This document shows positions 35,483 to 43,725 of a DNA stretch of 64,000 bases, piece by piece (position 1 is the stretch's first letter; the number at the start of each line of letters is the position of its first letter). Source of the stretch: Mycobacterium paraterrae (GTDB lineage Bacteria > Actinomycetota > Actinomycetes > Mycobacteriales > Mycobacteriaceae); assembly GCF_022430545.2 (NCBI RefSeq), contig NZ_CP092488.2, positions 62,001-126,000 on the forward strand. Reading direction: 5' to 3'. A program made the translations under genes and the position numbers. The notes beneath the pieces were generated by a model. The model was not told where the DNA came from, made no database searches, and worked only from the letters and a program-made list of their open reading frames with translations.

Positions 35483-36676
35483 ATGCCGTCTCGTGAACTT
35501 TCCTTCCCGGTCTTCGACGCCGACAACCACATGTACGAGTCGCAGGAAGCGCTGACCAAATTCCTTCCGGAGAACCGCAAGCGCGTCATCGACTACGTCC
35601 AGGTCCGCGGTCGCACCAAGATCGTGGTGCGCGGACACATCAGCGAGTACATCCCGAACCCGACCTTCGAGGTCGTCGCGAAACCCGGCGCGCAGGAGGA
35701 CTACTTCCGCAACGGCGCGCAGGGCAAGAGTTACCGCGAAATCCTCGGCGAACCGATGAAGGCCATTCCTGCGTTCCGGGAACCGGCGGCACGGCTGGAG
35801 GTGATGGACGAACTCGGCATCGACTACGCCCTGATGTTCCCGACCTTGGCCAGCCTGGTCGAGGAGCGCATGAAGGACGACCCGGAGATGACCCATGACG
35901 TCATCCACGCGCTCAACCAGTGGATGTACGAGCAGTGGTCGTTCAATCACAAGGACCGCATATTCGCCACCCCGGTGATCACCCTGCCGATCGTCGAGCG
36001 TGCGCTCGAAGAACTCGAGTGGTGTCTGGAGCGCGGCGCGCGGACCGTGCTGGTCCGCCCGGCGCCGGTGCCCGGCTTCAAGGGCAGTCGCTCGTTCGGG
36101 CTCGAGGAGTTCGACCCCTTCTGGCAGGCCTGCGTCCAGGCCGGGATCCCGGTGTCGATGCACGCCTCTGACAGCGGCTACTCCGAATTTGCCAACGTGT
36201 GGGAGCCCGGCGACGAATTCCTGCCGTTCAAGCCGACGCCCTTCCGCAGCTTCGCGATGGGACACCGCCCGATCCTCGACGCCATGGGCGCGCTGGTGTG
36301 CCATGGCGCGCTGTCCCGCAACCCCGAACTGCGGATCCTGTCGATCGAGAATGGCGCCGACTGGGTGCCGGATCTGTTCAAAGGTCTCAAGGGCGTCTAC
36401 AAGAAGATGCCGCAGGCCTTCAGCGAGGACCCGGTGGAGGCGTTCAAACGCTGCGTCTACATCACCCCGTTCTGGGAGGACCGGTTCACCGAGATCGTCA
36501 AGATGATGGGTACCGACCGCGTGCTGTTCGGATCCGACTGGCCACACCCCGAAGGTCTCAAGGACCCGATCAGCTTCGTCGACGAGCTGACCGACTTCAG
36601 CGAAGAGGACGTCGCCAAGATCATGGGCGGCAACCTGATGCGGCTGATGAAGGTATCGGCGCCGGCCAACGCGTAG
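35483..36676 (+). CDS. Amidohydrolase-2 family metal-dependent hydrolase/decarboxylase
   Basis: The 397-aa TIM-barrel enzyme of the ACMSD-like amidohydrolase group keeps all expected metal and catalytic positions: FDADNHMYE near the N-terminus, VSMHASD in the middle (metal His) and GSDWPHPEG (catalytic Asp). Members hydrolyse or decarboxylate ring-derived acids. A GGAG site precedes the start. It is followed after 2 bp by a crotonase homologue, an association seen in CoA-dependent ring cleavage pathways. It is probably under the TetR-hotdog regulator. Confidence 0.9.
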   Translation: MPSRELSFPVFDADNHMYESQEALTKFLPENRKRVIDYVQVRGRTKIVVRGHISEYIPNPTFEVVAKPGAQEDYFRNGAQGKSYREILGEPMKAIPAFREPAARLEVMDELGIDYALMFPTLASLVEERMKDDPEMTHDVIHALNQWMYEQWSFNHKDRIFATPVITLPIVERALEELEWCLERGARTVLVRPAPVPGFKGSRSFGLEEFDPFWQACVQAGIPVSMHASDSGYSEFANVWEPGDEFLPFKPTPFRSFAMGHRPILDAMGALVCHGALSRNPELRILSIENGADWVPDLFKGLKGVYKKMPQAFSEDPVEAFKRCVYITPFWEDRFTEIVKMMGTDRVLFGSDWPHPEGLKDPISFVDELTDFSEEDVAKIMGGNLMRLMKVSAPANA

Positions 36677-36678
36677 TG

Positions 36679-37524
36679 ATGATGGAGCGGCGCACGCTGG
36701 AAGCGGTCATCTACGAACGCGAACCGCCGATCGCGCGGATCGTGCTGAATCGGCCTGACAAAGCCAACACCAAGGATGCGACGCTGGTCCAGGAAGTCGA
36801 CGCCTGCCTGCATGAGGCCGACCGCGACCGCGACATCAAAGTCGTGATCCTCAAAGCCAACGGCAACGGCTTCTGCGGCGGGCACGTCGCCCGGTGGGGT
36901 CCCGACGAGAACCCCTACCCCGATTTCGGCGATACGTTCGAGGATCTCTACAAGGGCACCGCCGACCTGTTCCTATGGCCGACGCTGTACCTCTGGGAGT
37001 TCCCGAAGCCGACGATTTCGCAGATCCACGGCTACTGCATGGGCGGCGGCATCTATCTGGGTCTACTGACCGATTTCTGCGTGGCATCCGAGGACGCGTA
37101 TTTCCAGATGCCGTTGGCGCAGAGCCTGGGCGAACCGGGCGGCCACACCATGATCGAGCCGTGGCTGCTGATGAATTGGCATCGCACGATGGATTGGTTG
37201 CTGCTGGCGCCGACGCTGTCGGCCGCCGAGGCCCTGGAGTGGGGCCTGCTCAACAAGGTGGTCCCCCGCGACGATCTCGAGGACACCGTCGAGGAGATGG
37301 CGCGCAAGCTCGCTCAGGTGCCGCTGACCACCTCGATGGCCGTCAAGAACAGCGTCAAACGCGCCTACGAGCTGATGGGTATGCGGGTACATCTGCAGGT
37401 CAGTCACATCCTGACCAACATGGTCGGCGCTGCGTCCGACGTGCAGGAGCGCCGCAAGCTGTTGATGCAATCCGGTTTGAAGCCAAGGGATTTCATCGAC
37501 CGCGACGGCGATCCGACTAGCTGA
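36679..37524 (+). CDS. Crotonase-fold protein lacking both hydratase glutamates (A)
   Basis: The 281-aa protein has the crotonase oxyanion-hole pattern (KANGNGFCGGH and HGYCMGGG). In classical enoyl-CoA hydratase Glu144 follows GGGC and Glu164 lies in QPE; here they are Tyr126 (GGGIY) and Leu146 (QMPL). It therefore should not be a simple hydratase; crotonase-fold hydrolases, isomerases or ring-opening enzymes are better guesses. It is clearly paralogous to the gene at 42181 (shared PLTT, YELMGMRVH block). The start at 36679 is 2 bp after the amidohydrolase stop; ATG 36682 is equally possible. Confidence 0.88.
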   Translation: MMERRTLEAVIYEREPPIARIVLNRPDKANTKDATLVQEVDACLHEADRDRDIKVVILKANGNGFCGGHVARWGPDENPYPDFGDTFEDLYKGTADLFLWPTLYLWEFPKPTISQIHGYCMGGGIYLGLLTDFCVASEDAYFQMPLAQSLGEPGGHTMIEPWLLMNWHRTMDWLLLAPTLSAAEALEWGLLNKVVPRDDLEDTVEEMARKLAQVPLTTSMAVKNSVKRAYELMGMRVHLQVSHILTNMVGAASDVQERRKLLMQSGLKPRDFIDRDGDPTS

Positions 37525-37537
37525 ACCCCGGCCGAAT

Positions 37538-37591
37538 GCCCGGCTAGCCGGGCTCCCGCCGCCGAACGCCCGGCCAGCCGGGAGGCGGCGG
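37538..37591. terminator. Two GC-rich stem-loops between convergent genes
   Basis: A perfect 16-bp palindrome GCCCGGCTAGCCGGGC (37538-37553) is followed by a longer stem. CCGCCGCC (37556-37563) pairs with GGCGGCGG (37584-37591), with an inner CCCGGC/GCCGGG helix. They lie between the stops of two convergent genes (37524 and 37611). There are no U-tracts, as is common for mycobacterial terminators, so bidirectional termination is likely but unproven. Confidence 0.6.
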
Positions 37592-37610
37592 AGGGGCAGG
37601 CCGCGCCCGC

Positions 37611-39308
37611 CTAGCGGCCGCGCTCGCCAGGCAGCGCGCGGCCTGCGGCATGCCGCGCAGCGACGTAGCCGAACACCATCGAACTGGCGATACTGGCGCC
37701 GGCACCCGGGTAGGTGCGGCCCATCACGGTCGCCGTGGTGTTGCCGGTGGCATACAGGCCCTCGATCACCTGGTCGTTGCCGTCGAGGACCTGGGCGTGC
37801 TTGTTGGTGACGACCCCGCCGCACGTCCCGACGTCGGCGGGCAGCACCCTGGTCGCGTAGAACGGCGCACGATCCAGCGGACCGACGGCGGCGTTGGGCC
37901 GGTATCCCGGATCGCCGAGGCAGTCGTTGTAGGCCGACTGGCCGCGACCGAAGTCGGGATCGAGACCCTTGACCGCAAACTCATTGAAGCGCTGCACGGT
38001 GTGCGCCAATTCGTCTGCGGGAAGCTCGGTTTGGCGGGCCAGCGCCTCGATGGTGTCGGCGCGCTTGACTGCCCCGGACTCGATCAGCTCGGCCGGCAGC
38101 TGCTGGTTGCGCTTGAGCGGGTTGGCGCTGGTGACGTAGCGACGCACGTATCCGTCGTCGAAGATCATCCAGCATGGCACCGCCTTGTTGGCGTACATCG
38201 CCTTGCCGACTTCCACGTAGGAGTTCGACTCGTTGCAGAAGCGACGTCCCGTCGAGTCGACGTAGATGGCGCCGGGCCGCTGCCGTCCGGAACCCAGTGA
38301 CGCGGCGACGACGCGGTCGGGCAGGAAAACCGAAGGCAGCCACCAGGCTTCGTCGAGTAGGTCGGTCTTGGCGCCCAGCCGCATCGCGGTCTGCAGCACT
38401 TCCCCGGTATCGCCCGGGTTGGCGATCGACCACTTGGCCTCGTTGGGCTGGTCGCCGCTGTACTGCTTTCGCATCTCGGCGTTGTGCCCGAATCCGCCGG
38501 CGGCCAACAGGACTCCCCTGCGGGCCTCGACGTTGACGGTCGTCCCGTCGTGCGTGATGCGCGCGCCGACCACCCGGCCGTCCTCGACGATCAGATCGTC
38601 GAACGTGGAATTGATCCACAGTGGTGGCCGGCCGCCGCTGAGATCCAGCAGCACCTTGAGCATCTGCCCGATCAGCGACGCACCGTTGGTCAGGATCTGG
38701 CGCCGACGCGCACGGCCACCGGCGGTGCGCAGGAACACCTTGGTGGCCACCGCGAAAGCCTTTGGTGCCCGGTTGAAATATTGCACCGACCGCAGCTCGT
38801 TGGTCAGCACCGAGTAACCGTAGTTCTCGGCCAGCGCCGGTTGTACCTTGTCGTGCCAGGGACCCAGCTCGGCGGCGTCGAATGGGATGCCTTCGACGGC
38901 CCGGCCAGCTGCGTTGCCGCCCTTGTGGTTCGGGTAGTAGTCACTCCAGCCGTCGCAGCGGATCAGCTTGACGCCGCGTCGGATCAGGAAGTTAATCATC
39001 TCGTAACCGGCGGTCAGGAACATTTCGCGACGCTCGGGTGAGGACGCAGCGCCGACGTCGCCCACGACGTCGTCCAGGTAGGCGAGTCCGTCCTCGTGCG
39101 AGTCGGCGATGCCGTCGGCGCGCATCAGCGGGTTGTTGGGCAACCAGACGATGCCGCCGGACAAGCCGGTCGAACCGCCCACCAGTCCTTGCTTTTCCAC
39201 GATCAGCGGTTCGAGCCCGCTGTCGAGGGCGGCCAGGCCGGCGACCATGCCACCACCGCCGCTGCCGGCGATCAACAGATCGACGGAACGATCCCAGTGC
39301 GTGGTCAT
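37611..39308 (-). CDS. KstD-like FAD-dependent dehydrogenase
   Basis: The 565-aa flavoprotein has N-terminal FAD motif AGSGGGGMVAGLAALDSG, VEKQGLVGGSTGLSGG, and C-terminal GLYATGNTTATVMGRTYPGAG. The YPGxG motif corresponds to the active-site Tyr/Gly of 3-ketosteroid delta-1-dehydrogenase. The group also includes fumarate-reductase-like and 4-ene dehydrogenases, so steroid substrate is an inference. The start at 39308 overlaps the Rieske stop (ATGA). It is the last gene of a seven-gene minus operon, which fits a late ring-desaturation step. Confidence 0.88.
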   Translation of the reverse strand: MTTHWDRSVDLLIAGSGGGGMVAGLAALDSGLEPLIVEKQGLVGGSTGLSGGIVWLPNNPLMRADGIADSHEDGLAYLDDVVGDVGAASSPERREMFLTAGYEMINFLIRRGVKLIRCDGWSDYYPNHKGGNAAGRAVEGIPFDAAELGPWHDKVQPALAENYGYSVLTNELRSVQYFNRAPKAFAVATKVFLRTAGGRARRRQILTNGASLIGQMLKVLLDLSGGRPPLWINSTFDDLIVEDGRVVGARITHDGTTVNVEARRGVLLAAGGFGHNAEMRKQYSGDQPNEAKWSIANPGDTGEVLQTAMRLGAKTDLLDEAWWLPSVFLPDRVVAASLGSGRQRPGAIYVDSTGRRFCNESNSYVEVGKAMYANKAVPCWMIFDDGYVRRYVTSANPLKRNQQLPAELIESGAVKRADTIEALARQTELPADELAHTVQRFNEFAVKGLDPDFGRGQSAYNDCLGDPGYRPNAAVGPLDRAPFYATRVLPADVGTCGGVVTNKHAQVLDGNDQVIEGLYATGNTTATVMGRTYPGAGASIASSMVFGYVAARHAAGRALPGERGR

Positions 39309-40645
39309 CGCGCCTCCAAGGTGAAACCGAGGTCGACGATCGGCACGTCGATGGTGGTGTTCGTCTTCTGAATCGCCGGGACCAGGGTGTCGTAGGGCAG
39401 ACCGGCCAGAAATCCGTCGATGACCCGCTCGAAGTTCGAGATCAGCCCCTCGATCTGGTTGGACAGCCGCATGTAGTCGAAACCCTTGGAATGCAATCCT
39501 TTTTGTTGCCTCGGCAGGTTGGAGAAATCCTGCGCGGGGATCGGTGGCCAGCTCGGGTCGTCGGGCGCCAACGGCTCGGGCGGTGTCGGCTTGCCCGCCG
39601 ACTGGTCGTTGGGCAGGCGGGTGAGCGACCAGATCTCGAACAGCGTCTCCTCCGGCCCGAGGGGGCGAATCCGGTAAGACGACGCGCTGCTGTAGGTGGG
39701 CAGGATGAAGTGGTGCGGGAAGGCGAAGCCGATCGCGTCGGTGATGCCGCGGCGAATCAAGTCGTTGAGATCGGGCATCGCGCTCCCCCGCGCGCGGTGC
39801 CACTTGACCACCGCGTCGTTGAGGGCGCGACGCCAAGCGGCTAGCGCCTCAGCTGGATCCGACGGTAACGGGAGAGTCTGCATCCCCTCGGCGATCCGGA
39901 TGTCGTTCTCGTGCGTCATACCGCCCATACCGTCGCCGAGGGTCCGCATGAAATACAGGCTGCTCGCCACGACGGGGTGCACTGCCTCGGACGCGCCGCC
40001 GCTTGCCGCGGACGGCAACAGCTGCGGATGCGTCTGCGGGACGTGGTAGCCCTCCATGAACGCCGCCGTCGCCAGCTTCCAGTTCACCGGTAGCCGGCAG
40101 GACTGCCACCATTCGACGCGCAGTGACTCGACCTGCCATGCGTCGTAAATCGAGGCGAACGGCTCCATCCAGTCGCGCAGCGGCGGTGCTTCGTCGTCGA
40201 GATTGATCCAGGCACAACCACCCCACAGTTCGCACTTGACTTCCACGAGCTCCAAATCGTAAGCGACCATGTTGCTCTCGACGAAGGCCTCGGGGCGCAG
40301 CACGAAGGTGTTGCGCCCGTCGATTCCCCAACACCAGCCGTGGAAAGGGCAGACGAAGGTGCGCCGATTGCCGTTGCCTTCGATCAGCTTGACTCCGCGA
40401 TGGCGGCACGCGTTGTGATAAGCCCGGACGGTGTCAGGGTCGACTCGCACGACGATGACCGACTGGTCGAGGATCTCGTACTCGACGAAGTCGCCCACCT
40501 TGGGAATCTCTTCCAAACGGCACGCCATCTGCCACACCCGCGGCCAGAACAACTCGGCTTCGGCAGCATAGAAGTCGGGATCGTAATAGCGCTGCTTGGG
40601 AATTCGGCTCGGATTCTGCACCGCCCACGGCACCTGGTTGGTCAT
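39305..40645 (-). CDS. Rieske ring-hydroxylating oxygenase, large subunit type
   Basis: The 446-aa protein has Rieske motif CRHRG...CPFHGWCW in the N-terminal domain and mononuclear iron motif EGYHVPQTHPQ in the catalytic domain. It belongs to the aromatic-ring oxygenase alpha-subunit type, distinct from the shorter KshA-like protein at 19712. No beta subunit is adjacent. GAGG lies seven bases before the ATG at 40645. It follows the ligase by 9 bp and precedes the KstD-like gene with a 4-bp overlap. The electron donor is not in the operon; the only Rieske ferredoxin in the window is at 53992. Confidence 0.92.
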   Translation of the reverse strand: MTNQVPWAVQNPSRIPKQRYYDPDFYAAEAELFWPRVWQMACRLEEIPKVGDFVEYEILDQSVIVVRVDPDTVRAYHNACRHRGVKLIEGNGNRRTFVCPFHGWCWGIDGRNTFVLRPEAFVESNMVAYDLELVEVKCELWGGCAWINLDDEAPPLRDWMEPFASIYDAWQVESLRVEWWQSCRLPVNWKLATAAFMEGYHVPQTHPQLLPSAASGGASEAVHPVVASSLYFMRTLGDGMGGMTHENDIRIAEGMQTLPLPSDPAEALAAWRRALNDAVVKWHRARGSAMPDLNDLIRRGITDAIGFAFPHHFILPTYSSASSYRIRPLGPEETLFEIWSLTRLPNDQSAGKPTPPEPLAPDDPSWPPIPAQDFSNLPRQQKGLHSKGFDYMRLSNQIEGLISNFERVIDGFLAGLPYDTLVPAIQKTNTTIDVPIVDLGFTLEAR

Positions 40646-40654
40646 CGTGTCACC

Positions 40655-42178
40655 TCATAAGATCCTGGACGCCCGCCCCTGCCAATACCGGTCCCGAATA
40701 CGCCGTTTGTAGAGCTTGCCGTTGGGGTCCCGCGGCAGGATGTCGAATTCGATTGTGCGCGGGCACTTGTAGCCCGCGAGGTGGGTTCGGCAGTATTCGA
40801 TGAGCTCGGCCGCCAACTGGGGTCCGCCCGAAACACCGTCCGCCGGTTGCACGACGGCCTTGACCTCTTCGCCGAATTCGTCGTTGGGCACGCCGAACAC
40901 CGCCGCGTCGACGAGCTTGGGATGCATCGTCAGCACGTTCTCCGCCTCTTGCGGATAGATGTTCACCCCGCCCGAGACGATCATGAACGTAGACCGGTCG
41001 GTCAAATACAGGTAGCCGTCGTCGTCGACATAGCCCATGTCACCGAGCGACCGCCAGCCCCGGTCGTTGGAGACCGACGCGGTTTTGGCCGGGTCCTTGA
41101 AGTACTCGAACGCCGGGCCGCCCTCGAAGAACAGCTCACCGGTCTGCCCGGCCGCAACCTCTTCTCCGTCTTCGCCCACGACGTGCACGGGCGACATCGG
41201 GATACCGACCGAACCCGGGTGGGCCAGCCACTCCTCCGGCCCGATCGTCGTGCCGGCGAATCCCTCTGTGCCACCGTAATACTCGTGAATGATCGGGCCG
41301 AACCAGGCCATCATCTGTTGTTTGACGTCGACGGGGCACGGGGCCGCAGCGTGGATCACGCACTGCAGGCTCGAGACGTCGTAGCGTCGGCGGACGTCGT
41401 CTGGCAGCTTGAGCATCCGGACGAACATCGTCGGCACGAACTGAGCATGGGTGACGCGGTACGCCTCGATCAGCCGCAGCACGTCCTCGGCGTCGAACTT
41501 ACGCATCGTAATGGCCGCCGCGCCAACGCGATTGACCGCCATCGTGTAGTTCACCCCGGCCGCGTGATACATCGGCGCGGGCGACAGATACACGCTGTCG
41601 GCGTTCATGCCGTATTTGTGGATCAGCGCCAACTCGAGCACCGACTGCGCCCAGGAGCCGTTACCGTCGGTGGGCAACGGTCGGCGAACCGCTTTGGGCC
41701 GGCCGGTGGTTCCTGACGAATACAGCATCTCCGACCCGTCGGTCAGCGGGGGCGCTTCACCCGCCGCCGCCAGCGCCTCCGCGTAAGACTGCCAGCCTGG
41801 TAAGTTCCCACCGACCGCAATCCGCAGTCGATCGGAGCCACCCAGCTGCGCCGCAAGCTCGGCCATCGACACGTCGACGAATACCGCTCTGGCATCGGAG
41901 TCGTCGATCACGTAGGCGACCTCGTCGGGGGTGAAATGGGTGTTGATCGCGGTGTAATAGAGCCCGGAAAGCTGGCAACCCCAGGTGATCTCGAAGAACT
42001 CCGGCCGGTTTGGCAGTACCAACGCCACGCCGTCGCCGGAGCGTAGCCCCGCGTCGTGCAGCGCCGCGGCGACCCGTTGGCTTCGCGCGTACAGCTCCCC
42101 GAATGAGAGCACATCGCCGTCGGACATGATCAGCGCCGGCGACTGCCCGGCGCTGATCGCGTGATCGGCGATGTTCAC
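40655..42178 (-). CDS. Acyl-CoA ligase (ANL superfamily, FadD-like), third
   Basis: The 507-aa protein has MLYSSGTTGRPKAVRRPL (ATP loop), YYGGTEGFAGT, GDMGYVDDDGYLYLTDRSTFMIVSGG and A10 PRDPNGKLYKRR with the catalytic Lys. It begins with GTG at 42178, two bases after the crotonase stop, giving (M)NIADHAIS, the usual N-terminus of this type. Longer versions read into the crotonase gene in a wrong frame. It lies in the operon with crotonase, Rieske oxygenase and KstD-like protein, so it should activate an acid of that pathway. Confidence 0.93.
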   Translation of the reverse strand: MNIADHAISAGQSPALIMSDGDVLSFGELYARSQRVAAALHDAGLRSGDGVALVLPNRPEFFEITWGCQLSGLYYTAINTHFTPDEVAYVIDDSDARAVFVDVSMAELAAQLGGSDRLRIAVGGNLPGWQSYAEALAAAGEAPPLTDGSEMLYSSGTTGRPKAVRRPLPTDGNGSWAQSVLELALIHKYGMNADSVYLSPAPMYHAAGVNYTMAVNRVGAAAITMRKFDAEDVLRLIEAYRVTHAQFVPTMFVRMLKLPDDVRRRYDVSSLQCVIHAAAPCPVDVKQQMMAWFGPIIHEYYGGTEGFAGTTIGPEEWLAHPGSVGIPMSPVHVVGEDGEEVAAGQTGELFFEGGPAFEYFKDPAKTASVSNDRGWRSLGDMGYVDDDGYLYLTDRSTFMIVSGGVNIYPQEAENVLTMHPKLVDAAVFGVPNDEFGEEVKAVVQPADGVSGGPQLAAELIEYCRTHLAGYKCPRTIEFDILPRDPNGKLYKRRIRDRYWQGRASRIL

Positions 42179-42180
42179 GA

Positions 42181-43053
42181 CTATCCCGCGGACGCGCCGT
42201 CGCTCGCCGCTGCCGCGGCCGCCTGACGCCGCGCGTGCTCGGACGGCAACACCTTGTCCTTGAACACGGTTTGGATCAGCTGCTGCACGTCCTTGCTGAT
42301 CGACGCCAGCGCGACGAGGTCGTTGGAGCTCTGCCAGTGCACTCGCATACCCATCAGCTCCCAGGCCCGCTTCAGGTTGGCCTTGGTCAGCATCAGCGTC
42401 GTCAGCGGCGCCTGGGCGATGTGGCGGGCAATCGCGTCCACCCGGTCGTCGAGGTCTTCCTTCTTGACCACTTCGTTGACCAGTCCGACCTCCAGCGCCT
42501 TCTTGGCGTCGATCACCTCTGCGGTGAACAGGTAGTAGGCCGCGCGGCGCCAGTTCATGAACACCCATGGCTCGATGGAACATTCACCCGAGGGCATGCC
42601 GAATCCCTGTAACGGCGGATAGGAGAAGTAAGCATCCTCGGAGGCGATGACGATGTCCGTAGTCAACCCCATATGCGTGCCGCCGCCCACGCAGTAGCCA
42701 TGCACCTGCGCGATGGTGGGCTTGGAGAATTCCCACAGATTGAGGGTTGGCTTCACGAAGAGATCCGACTGCGCCTTCCACGGATGTCCGGTCACCATCG
42801 CGTTCTCCACGAACGACGGGTAGTCGACCGCGTTGTTGCCGATCGCGTGCCCCGAGCAGAAGCCCTTGCCGTTGGCCTTGAGGACCAGGACCTTGATGTC
42901 GTAGTCGCGGTCGGCGTCCAGCAGGGCGGCATCGACTTCCTCGGCCAGCTTCTGGTCCTGAGCGTTGGCCTTCTCCGGCCAGTTCAGGGTGATCTTCGCG
43001 ATCGGACCATCCTTCTGATAGATGATGCGTTCGCGAGTTTCGTTGACGTCCAT
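42181..43053 (-). CDS. Crotonase-fold protein lacking both hydratase glutamates (B)
   Basis: The 290-aa paralogue of the 36679 product has LKANGKGFCSGH and HGYCVGGG for the oxyanion hole. The hydratase Glu144 position is His127 (GGGTH) and the Glu164 position is Pro147 (SYPPL). Hydration chemistry is therefore unlikely. The C-terminal tail is Ala-rich. Its ribosome site GGAAGG lies within the end of the preceding 54-aa gene. That both paralogues pair with either an amidohydrolase or an EthD-like protein suggests a specialised cleavage or isomerisation step. Confidence 0.88.
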   Translation of the reverse strand: MDVNETRERIIYQKDGPIAKITLNWPEKANAQDQKLAEEVDAALLDADRDYDIKVLVLKANGKGFCSGHAIGNNAVDYPSFVENAMVTGHPWKAQSDLFVKPTLNLWEFSKPTIAQVHGYCVGGGTHMGLTTDIVIASEDAYFSYPPLQGFGMPSGECSIEPWVFMNWRRAAYYLFTAEVIDAKKALEVGLVNEVVKKEDLDDRVDAIARHIAQAPLTTLMLTKANLKRAWELMGMRVHWQSSNDLVALASISKDVQQLIQTVFKDKVLPSEHARRQAAAAAASDGASAG

Positions 43054-43059
43054 ATACTT

Positions 43060-43224
43060 TTACCCTTCCTGAGTGATGACGCCGATTTCTGCGCCGATGT
43101 CGTAAGTCGTGCCGATCTCGCCTGTGCCGACGCCCTCCGAAAGCGAGTCGTCGGCGGATTTCATCAAGATCATCAGCTCATACATGCCCCGTTGGACGTC
43201 TGCAGTCTCGATCGCGGGAATCAC
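43060..43224 (-). CDS. Small 54-aa protein of unknown function
   Basis: This short frame starts with GTG at 43224 in a GTGA overlap with the stop of the EthD-like gene and ends six bases before the crotonase start. Its reading includes IPAIETADVQRGMYELMILMK and ends EIGVITQEG, a plausible amphipathic helix plus an acidic, Gly-rich tail. There is no membrane segment or metal motif, and no family was recognised. The exact packing between two genes with a stop-start overlap is the main support for it being real. An internal ATG (MYELMIL) could give a 41-aa form. Confidence 0.6.
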   Translation of the reverse strand: MIPAIETADVQRGMYELMILMKSADDSLSEGVGTGEIGTTYDIGAEIGVITQEG

Positions 43225-43541
43225 TCCGTGTAGGAGCCGATCTCGCGGTAGACCTTCGGAATCGGGGGCGGGTCCAGGCTGAGATACTGCAGCGACGACA
43301 TCTTGCCACTGGCGCCGAGCTCACCCAGCTTGGCGACGACCCCGTCGAGGTCGTCGGCCTCGAGTTCGTAGATCGCGATGAACGGACCGTTTCCATCCGT
43401 CGGCGCGAATCGGCGCGCGGAGACGATGCCGTCCACCGAGCAGATCTCGGCCAAATGTGTGTCGTTGTACCAGTCGTGGTACTCCTGCTCGAGGTCGGAC
43501 GACGCCGGCATGGTCTGTAGATAAATGATGCCTCTAGGCAT
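43221..43541 (-). CDS. EthD-like dimeric alpha-beta barrel protein
   Basis: The 106-aa protein has IIYLQTMPAS, EQEYHDWYNDTHLAEICSVDGIVSARRF and an IYELEADD strand, typical of EthD/dimeric ferredoxin-like barrels found beside oxygenases and dehydratases. The ATG at 43541 is chosen: it lies seven bases after GGAGGAG, and both the ribosome site and the first base of the codon come from the repeat unit at 43541. The function within the pathway is unknown; EthD-type proteins often handle unstable ring intermediates. Confidence 0.8.
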   Translation of the reverse strand: MPRGIIYLQTMPASSDLEQEYHDWYNDTHLAEICSVDGIVSARRFAPTDGNGPFIAIYELEADDLDGVVAKLGELGASGKMSSLQYLSLDPPPIPKVYREIGSYTE

Positions 43542-43696
43542 TTCGCCACTCCTCCTCATCGCTTCGCTCTGCATCGTCGTTGGCGGTAGCCATTTCGCCA
43601 CTCCTCCTCATCGCTTCGCTCTGCATCGTCGTTGGCGGTAGCCATTTCGCCACTCCTCCTCATCGCTTCGCTCTGCATCGTCGTTGGCGGTAGCCA
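43541..43696 (-). repeat. Three perfect tandem 52-bp repeats carrying ribosome site and start
   Basis: Three identical units begin at 43541, 43593 and 43645, with the next 4 bp of a fourth. On the minus strand each unit reads AGAGCGAAGCGATGAGGAGG, then a short spacer and an ATG at the junction. Every copy is therefore a complete translation-start cassette; the copy nearest the EthD-like gene is the one used. The core is shared with the 53-bp units at 27771. Perfect identity suggests recent expansion, and copy number may vary between strains. Confidence 0.88.
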
Positions 43697-43725
43697 TTTC
43701 TAGGTCTCCAATTCTCCTGCGCCGC

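Noticed and set aside
43541..43696. Tandem 52-bp units considered as a CRISPR array
   Set aside because: The units are contiguous with no unique spacers, so this is a plain tandem repeat.
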